NCBI GenBank assembly: GCA_040905505.1
Contig: JBBDRL010000109.1
Location: 1 to 64,000, forward strand
Length of the DNA: 64,000 bases
Reading direction: 5' to 3'
Source: WHSP01 sp040905505
Lineage (GTDB): Bacteria; Gemmatimonadota; Gemmatimonadetes; Longimicrobiales; Longimicrobiaceae
The notes under the pieces are model-generated. The model did not search any database, was not told where the DNA came from, and worked only from the letters and a program-made list of their open reading frames with translations. The position numbers were made by a program, and so were the translations under genes. Shown here in pieces: positions 60,286-64,000 of the stretch. Within the stretch, counting starts at the first letter, position 1; each line of letters opens with the position of its first letter.

Positions 60286-62021
60286 TTCACACCCATACCT
60301 TCGACGCCCTGGTGGTGGGTGGGGGCGGAGCCGGCATGATGTCGGCCATCTACCTCGCTCAGAACAGTGGGGTCCGCACCGCGGTCATTTCGAAGCTGTA
60401 TCCGACGCGCTCGCATACGGGCGCCGCGCAGGGGGGCATCGGGGCCGCGCTCGGTAATCTCGAGGAGGATAGTCCCGAATGGCACGCGTTCGACACCGTA
60501 AAGGGTTCTGACTACCTGGGCGATCAGGATGCCATCGAGCTCATGTGCCGCGAGGCCGTCGACGTGGTCGTCGAACTGGAGCACATGGGGCTGCCATTCT
60601 CTCGTACGCCCGAGGGGAAGATCGCACAGCGCCCTTTCGGCGGGCACACTCACCACCATGGGCAGGGCCCCGTCAGGCGGTCCTGCTACTCCGCCGACCG
60701 GACCGGCCACATGATCCTGCAAACTCTCTATCAGAACTGCATCAAGAGCGGCGTGGAGTTCTTCGATGAGTTTCAGGTGGTCGATCTCATGGTCGAAGAG
60801 GGGCGTTGTGCAGGGGTGGTCGCGTACGAGGTTGCCACAGGTGACCTGCACATCTTCCGCGCCAAAGCCGTCAACTTCGCGACCGGTGGATTCGGACGGA
60901 TCTTCTCGATCACGTCCAACGCGCACGCCAACACCGGCGACGGCCCGGCCGTCGCCCTTCGGCGAGGGATCCCCTTGGAGGACATGGAATTCTTCCAGTT
61001 CCATCCGACTGGCATCTACAAGATGGGGATCCTCATCACCGAAGGCGTACGCGGCGAGGGCGGGGTGCTCCGGAACGACCACGGGGAGCGTTTCATGGAA
61101 CGCTACGCGCCGACCATGAAGGACCTCGCCTCGCGAGACGTAGTGTCGCGCGCCATCTACAAGGAAATGCGGGAGGGCAGGGGGATCAACGGGAAGCGCT
61201 ACGTCTATCTCGATGCCACCCACCTGGGCGCGGATGTGATCGAGAAGAAGTTGCCCGACATCGCCGATTTCTGTCGCACCTATCTCGGCGTCGATCCGGT
61301 GCGTGAGCCGATGCCGATTCAGCCCACGGCCCACTACGCAATGGGTGGAATCCCCACCGATGCGGACGGGCGGGTCATCATCGACGATCAGAACACCGTC
61401 CTGCCAGGCCTCTATGCGGCTGGTGAGACCGCCTGCGTCTCCGTTCACGGCGCGAACCGGCTGGGAACGAACTCGCTGCTCGACCTCGTCGTCTTCGGCC
61501 GCCGTTCCGGTCTGGACATGGCGCGCTTCTGCCAGGAGAATGAGCTGGCGCCGATTCCCGGTGACCCGACCGCTGAGATCAGCACGGAGATCGAGCGAGT
61601 TCTCACCGCGACCGACGGCGAGCCACCCGCGCGCCTGCGTGAGGAGCTTCAGGACACCATGATGGACAATGTCGGCGTCTTCCGCGAGGAGACCGCGATG
61701 CAGGAGGCCGTCGACAAGGTGAAGGAGCTGAAGGAGCGGTATGCGCGGGTCCTGGTGATGGACAAGGGCCGCCGCTTCAATACGGATCTTCTCGAAGCAT
61801 GGGAGCTCAAGAACCTCCTGGACCTGGCGGAGGTGACCGCGGCCAGTGCAATCAACCGCAAGGAGAGCCGTGGGGCCCATTCGCGCGAGGATTACCCGGA
61901 GCGCAATGACGAGGAATGGCTGAAGCACACCCTCGCCTCCTACGACGCGACCGGGCAGGTGCAGATCAGCTATAAGCCCGTCACCATAACGAAGTTCGAA
62001 CCGAAGGAGAGGGTTTACTGA
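60282..62021 (+). CDS. sdhA: Succinate dehydrogenase flavoprotein subunit SdhA
   Basis: A 579-residue subunit that oxidises succinate. FAD fold ALVVGGGGAGMMSAIYLAQ, the covalent-FAD histidine in RSHTGAAQGGIGAALGN, the active-site region HTHHHGQGPVRRSCYSADRT, the fumarate-binding QFHPTGIYKMGILITEGVRG and the C-terminal FAD block GANRLGTNSLLDLVVFGRR. Start ATG 60282 overlaps sdhD by ATGA; the longer in-frame reading from 60006 is in the sdhD gene and not used. Confidence 0.95.
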   Translation: MIHTHTFDALVVGGGGAGMMSAIYLAQNSGVRTAVISKLYPTRSHTGAAQGGIGAALGNLEEDSPEWHAFDTVKGSDYLGDQDAIELMCREAVDVVVELEHMGLPFSRTPEGKIAQRPFGGHTHHHGQGPVRRSCYSADRTGHMILQTLYQNCIKSGVEFFDEFQVVDLMVEEGRCAGVVAYEVATGDLHIFRAKAVNFATGGFGRIFSITSNAHANTGDGPAVALRRGIPLEDMEFFQFHPTGIYKMGILITEGVRGEGGVLRNDHGERFMERYAPTMKDLASRDVVSRAIYKEMREGRGINGKRYVYLDATHLGADVIEKKLPDIADFCRTYLGVDPVREPMPIQPTAHYAMGGIPTDADGRVIIDDQNTVLPGLYAAGETACVSVHGANRLGTNSLLDLVVFGRRSGLDMARFCQENELAPIPGDPTAEISTEIERVLTATDGEPPARLREELQDTMMDNVGVFREETAMQEAVDKVKELKERYARVLVMDKGRRFNTDLLEAWELKNLLDLAEVTAASAINRKESRGAHSREDYPERNDEEWLKHTLASYDATGQVQISYKPVTITKFEPKERVY

Positions 62022-62725
62022 TGCCGATGGTGACGCTGCGCGTGCAGCGCTTCAATCCCGATACGGACTCCAAGCCCGCCTACCGGGAATACAAGGTCGA
62101 CGTCGAACCGACCGACCGCGTTCTGGACGCGCTCAATTCCATCAAGTGGTATCAGGACGGGAGCCTCACCTACCGCAGGTCGTGCGCTCATGGGGTCTGC
62201 GGTTCGGACGCTATGCGGATCAACGGGGCCAACCGCCTCGCCTGTAAGGTCCTCATGCGTGACGTCGGTCAGAAGGTGACGATCGAGCCGCTGATGGGAT
62301 TCAGCGTCATCAAGGATCTCGTCGTCGACATGGACCGCTTCTTCGCGCAGTTCCGCGCGGTCCTGCCGTACCTGATCAACGATGAATCGCCCCCGCAGCG
62401 CGAGCGCCTGCAGTCGGTCGACGACCGGGAGGCCTTCGACGACACGACGAAGTGCATCCTGTGCGCGGCCTGCACCACCGCCTGCCCCTCCTTCTGGGCC
62501 GACGAGGACTTCGTCGGCCCCGCGGCGATCGTCAATGCGCATCGCTTCATTTTCGACTCTCGCGACAAGGCCGGGCCCGAAAGGCTCAGTATATTGAACG
62601 ACCGGGAGGGCGTCTGGCGCTGCCGGACGATCTTCAATTGCACCGAGGCATGTCCCCGTGAGATCAAGATCACGAAGGCGATCGGTGAGGTGAAGAAGGC
62701 GATATTGTACGGGGGTTCGGCCTGA
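62021..62725 (+). CDS. sdhB: Succinate dehydrogenase iron-sulfur subunit SdhB
   Basis: A 234-residue subunit with three clusters: [2Fe-2S] in YRRSCAHGVCGSDAMRINGA and LAC, [4Fe-4S] in CILCAACTTACPSFWAD, and [3Fe-4S] in RCRTIFNCTEACPREIK. It passes electrons from SdhA to the membrane subunits. The ATG at 62021 overlaps the sdhA stop by one base. recQ follows 94 bases later. Confidence 0.95.
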   Translation: MPMVTLRVQRFNPDTDSKPAYREYKVDVEPTDRVLDALNSIKWYQDGSLTYRRSCAHGVCGSDAMRINGANRLACKVLMRDVGQKVTIEPLMGFSVIKDLVVDMDRFFAQFRAVLPYLINDESPPQRERLQSVDDREAFDDTTKCILCAACTTACPSFWADEDFVGPAAIVNAHRFIFDSRDKAGPERLSILNDREGVWRCRTIFNCTEACPREIKITKAIGEVKKAILYGGSA

Positions 62726-62819
62726 AGGCTCCGCACGACGCCGCTTCCAGAAGCTTCAGACCGCTCGACGCGCTCGAGCGATTCCCGCCATACAACCCGC
62801 AGTCCATCTCCTGATTCCG

Positions 62820-64000
62820 ATGGCCCCATCGCTCGAAGACGCACGCGAAGCTCTGAAACGCCATTGGGGCTTCGAGAAATTTCGCTCGGGGCAGGAAGAC
62901 GTTGTGCGATCGGTCCTGAGCGGGACCGACACGGTCATCGTCATGCCTACGGGCGGTGGAAAGTCCATCTGTTATCAGGTGCCGGCCGTGCTGCTCGAGG
63001 GAACGACGATCGTCGTCTCGCCTCTCATCTCCCTGATGAAGGATCAGGTCGATCGGCTCCAGCAGCAGGGGGTTCCGGCGTTGCTGGTGAACTCGAGCCT
63101 CGGGAGCTCGGAGCTTGCGGACTCATTGGCGTCGGTGGATGCCGGAGAGGTGAAGCTCCTCTACGTCGCCCCAGAGCGCTTCGATAACGCCGCCTTTCTC
63201 GAGCGCGCGGCCCGCTGGAACGTTTCCCTCCTCGCCGTCGACGAGGCACACTGCGTTTCTCAATGGGGTCACGACTTCCGGCCAGCATACCTCCGGATTG
63301 GGGGCGTGAGGCCGCTACTCGGCAACCCTCCGATCGCCGCTCTGACGGCAACCGCGACGCCCGAAGTCCGTCGTGACATCGAGAAGCAGCTCGCGCTTCG
63401 CTCCCCCATCTCATTCGTCACCGGATTCGATCGCCGTAACCTGACCTGGCGCGTGGGACGCGTGAAGAACGACTCCGAAAAGGATCGGCTGCTGCTCAGG
63501 TTGCTGCGCGCTGAGGAGGGCGCCAGCATCGTCTACGCCGCGACCCGCAAGAACGTCGACGCCCTGACGGGCCTCCTTCAGGGCGTCGGTCTCCCGGCCG
63601 TCGGCTATCACGCCGGGCTTCCCGATGCGGAGCGGAAGTCGCTCCAGGACGCCTTCATGGGGAGCGCGGCTCGCGTCGTAGTCGCGACGAACGCCTTTGG
63701 GATGGGGATCGACAAGCCCGACGTCCGCTTGGTCGTCCACTACGACATGCCCGGCAGCCTCGAGGCCTACTACCAGGAGGGCGGCAGGGCGGGGCGCGAC
63801 GGACACACGGCGGAATGCGTTCTCCTCCACGCCTACAAGGACCGGTTCACCCACGAGTTCTTCATCGAGCAGACGCATCCGCCGCGAAAGGTCATCGAGG
63901 AGGCATTGAAAGAGCTGCGCTCGCGCGCCGATGGATCGGGTGTTGTGACCAGCTCGCCCGCAGAAGTCGGGCGCGCCATCACCGCCGGCAAGGGAGATCG
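62820..64000 (+). CDS. recQ: ATP-dependent DNA helicase RecQ (3' end cut by window)
   Basis: The first 393 residues are present. Superfamily 2 helicase motifs are in place: GFEKFRSGQEDVVRSVLSG (motif 0), VIVMPTGGGKSICYQVPAVL (Walker A), LLAVDEAHCVSQWGHDFRPA (DEAH and RecQ-specific loop), IAALTATATPEVRRDI, VGYHAGLPDAERKSLQDAFM, VVVATNAFGMGIDKPDVRLV and YYQEGGRAGRDGHTAECVLL. The start of the RQC region follows. RecQ unwinds DNA in recombination and repair. ATG at 62820; the gene continues past base 64000. Confidence 0.93.
   Translation, partial: MAPSLEDAREALKRHWGFEKFRSGQEDVVRSVLSGTDTVIVMPTGGGKSICYQVPAVLLEGTTIVVSPLISLMKDQVDRLQQQGVPALLVNSSLGSSELADSLASVDAGEVKLLYVAPERFDNAAFLERAARWNVSLLAVDEAHCVSQWGHDFRPAYLRIGGVRPLLGNPPIAALTATATPEVRRDIEKQLALRSPISFVTGFDRRNLTWRVGRVKNDSEKDRLLLRLLRAEEGASIVYAATRKNVDALTGLLQGVGLPAVGYHAGLPDAERKSLQDAFMGSAARVVVATNAFGMGIDKPDVRLVVHYDMPGSLEAYYQEGGRAGRDGHTAECVLLHAYKDRFTHEFFIEQTHPPRKVIEEALKELRSRADGSGVVTSSPAEVGRAITAGKGD

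Noticed and set aside
60201..61928. Long open frame (575 codons) antisense to sdhA
   Set aside because: sdhA is certain from its motifs, and the antisense product has no recognisable motifs or start context.
1..64000. tRNA, rRNA, CRISPR, IS elements, prophage
   Set aside because: I scanned for T-arm-like motifs, regularly spaced repeats, transposase motifs and integrase motifs and found none that hold up; a tRNAscan-SE and ISfinder run would settle it.

Overview
The window is a compact, high-GC stretch of bacterial chromosome with about 60 protein genes and no tRNA, rRNA, insertion sequence, prophage or CRISPR array that I can see. The gene set points to an aerobic Gram-negative heterotroph: secreted M14 and M20 peptidases, NHL and TPR proteins, LDH-type malate dehydrogenase beside sdhCDAB, a DR2241-type CbiX fusion and a HmuY-like protein. 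Together with heavy GTG/TTG start use, this suggests Gemmatimonadota or a relative. That placement is an inference from gene style, not from a marker gene.

Layout. 1-5.1 kb: ornithine cyclodeaminase-like gene (cut by the window edge) diverging from a Na+/solute symporter, then a secreted TPR protein with a lipoprotein cytochrome c. 4.9-5.4 kb: a GEMM-I cyclic-dinucleotide riboswitch with an intrinsic terminator in front of a 102-aa winged-helix regulator. 5.6-10.2 kb: amidase, Nramp-like transporter, small lipoprotein, M14 peptidase. 10.4-15.7 kb: ABC-F ATPase, Na+/phosphate transporter with its PhoU-like partner, remnant of an NHL gene, AI-2E family transporter. 15.7-19.4 kb: two-component pair and small stress-type or lipoprotein genes. 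19.6-23.1 kb: LLM oxidoreductase diverging from a MarR regulator, DsbA/FrnE thioredoxin-fold protein, SMR exporter, HmuY-like protein. 23.1-28.3 kb: NtrC-type two-component system, DUF4168 protein, a 52-aa membrane protein, NHL protein. 28.4-31.8 kb: copper operon (cupredoxin, CopA, CsoR) behind a palindromic CsoR-type operator. 31.8-33.9 kb: DUF2071 protein and CNNM/CorC transporter. 34.2-40.1 kb: assimilatory sulfite/siroheme operon behind a structured leader with two terminators. 40.1-48.7 kb: M20 hydrolase, CstA, lipoprotein, L,D-transpeptidase, nucleotidyltransferase, PBP2. 48.8-53.1 kb: 2-oxoacid dehydrogenase E1alpha-E1beta-E2 plus lipB. 53.1-58.2 kb: degenerate RNase H, carA, HU, MoaD-MoaE-MoaA, TrmL. 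58.4-62.7 kb: mdh-sdhCDAB. 62.8 kb to the end: recQ, cut by the window edge.

How it works together. The right half is core metabolism: 2-oxoacid oxidation with its lipoylation enzyme, malate and succinate oxidation, and molybdopterin synthesis. The sulfite reductase operon makes both the reductase and its siroheme. It holds a PAPS-type CysH but no sulfate-activating enzymes or flavoprotein partner, so those must lie elsewhere.

The most interesting material is regulatory. The points worth following are the riboswitch whose key base (A at the position equivalent to Vc2 G20) matches the cGAMP-selective GEMM-Ib type and which feeds a DNA-binding protein; the uncharacterised leader of the sulfite reductase operon, in which an upstream stem shares bases with a terminator; a 20-bp-arm operator in the copper promoter; inverted-repeat elements that abut or contain the start codons of trmL and sdhC; and an RNase H-fold protein that has lost two of its four catalytic acids.
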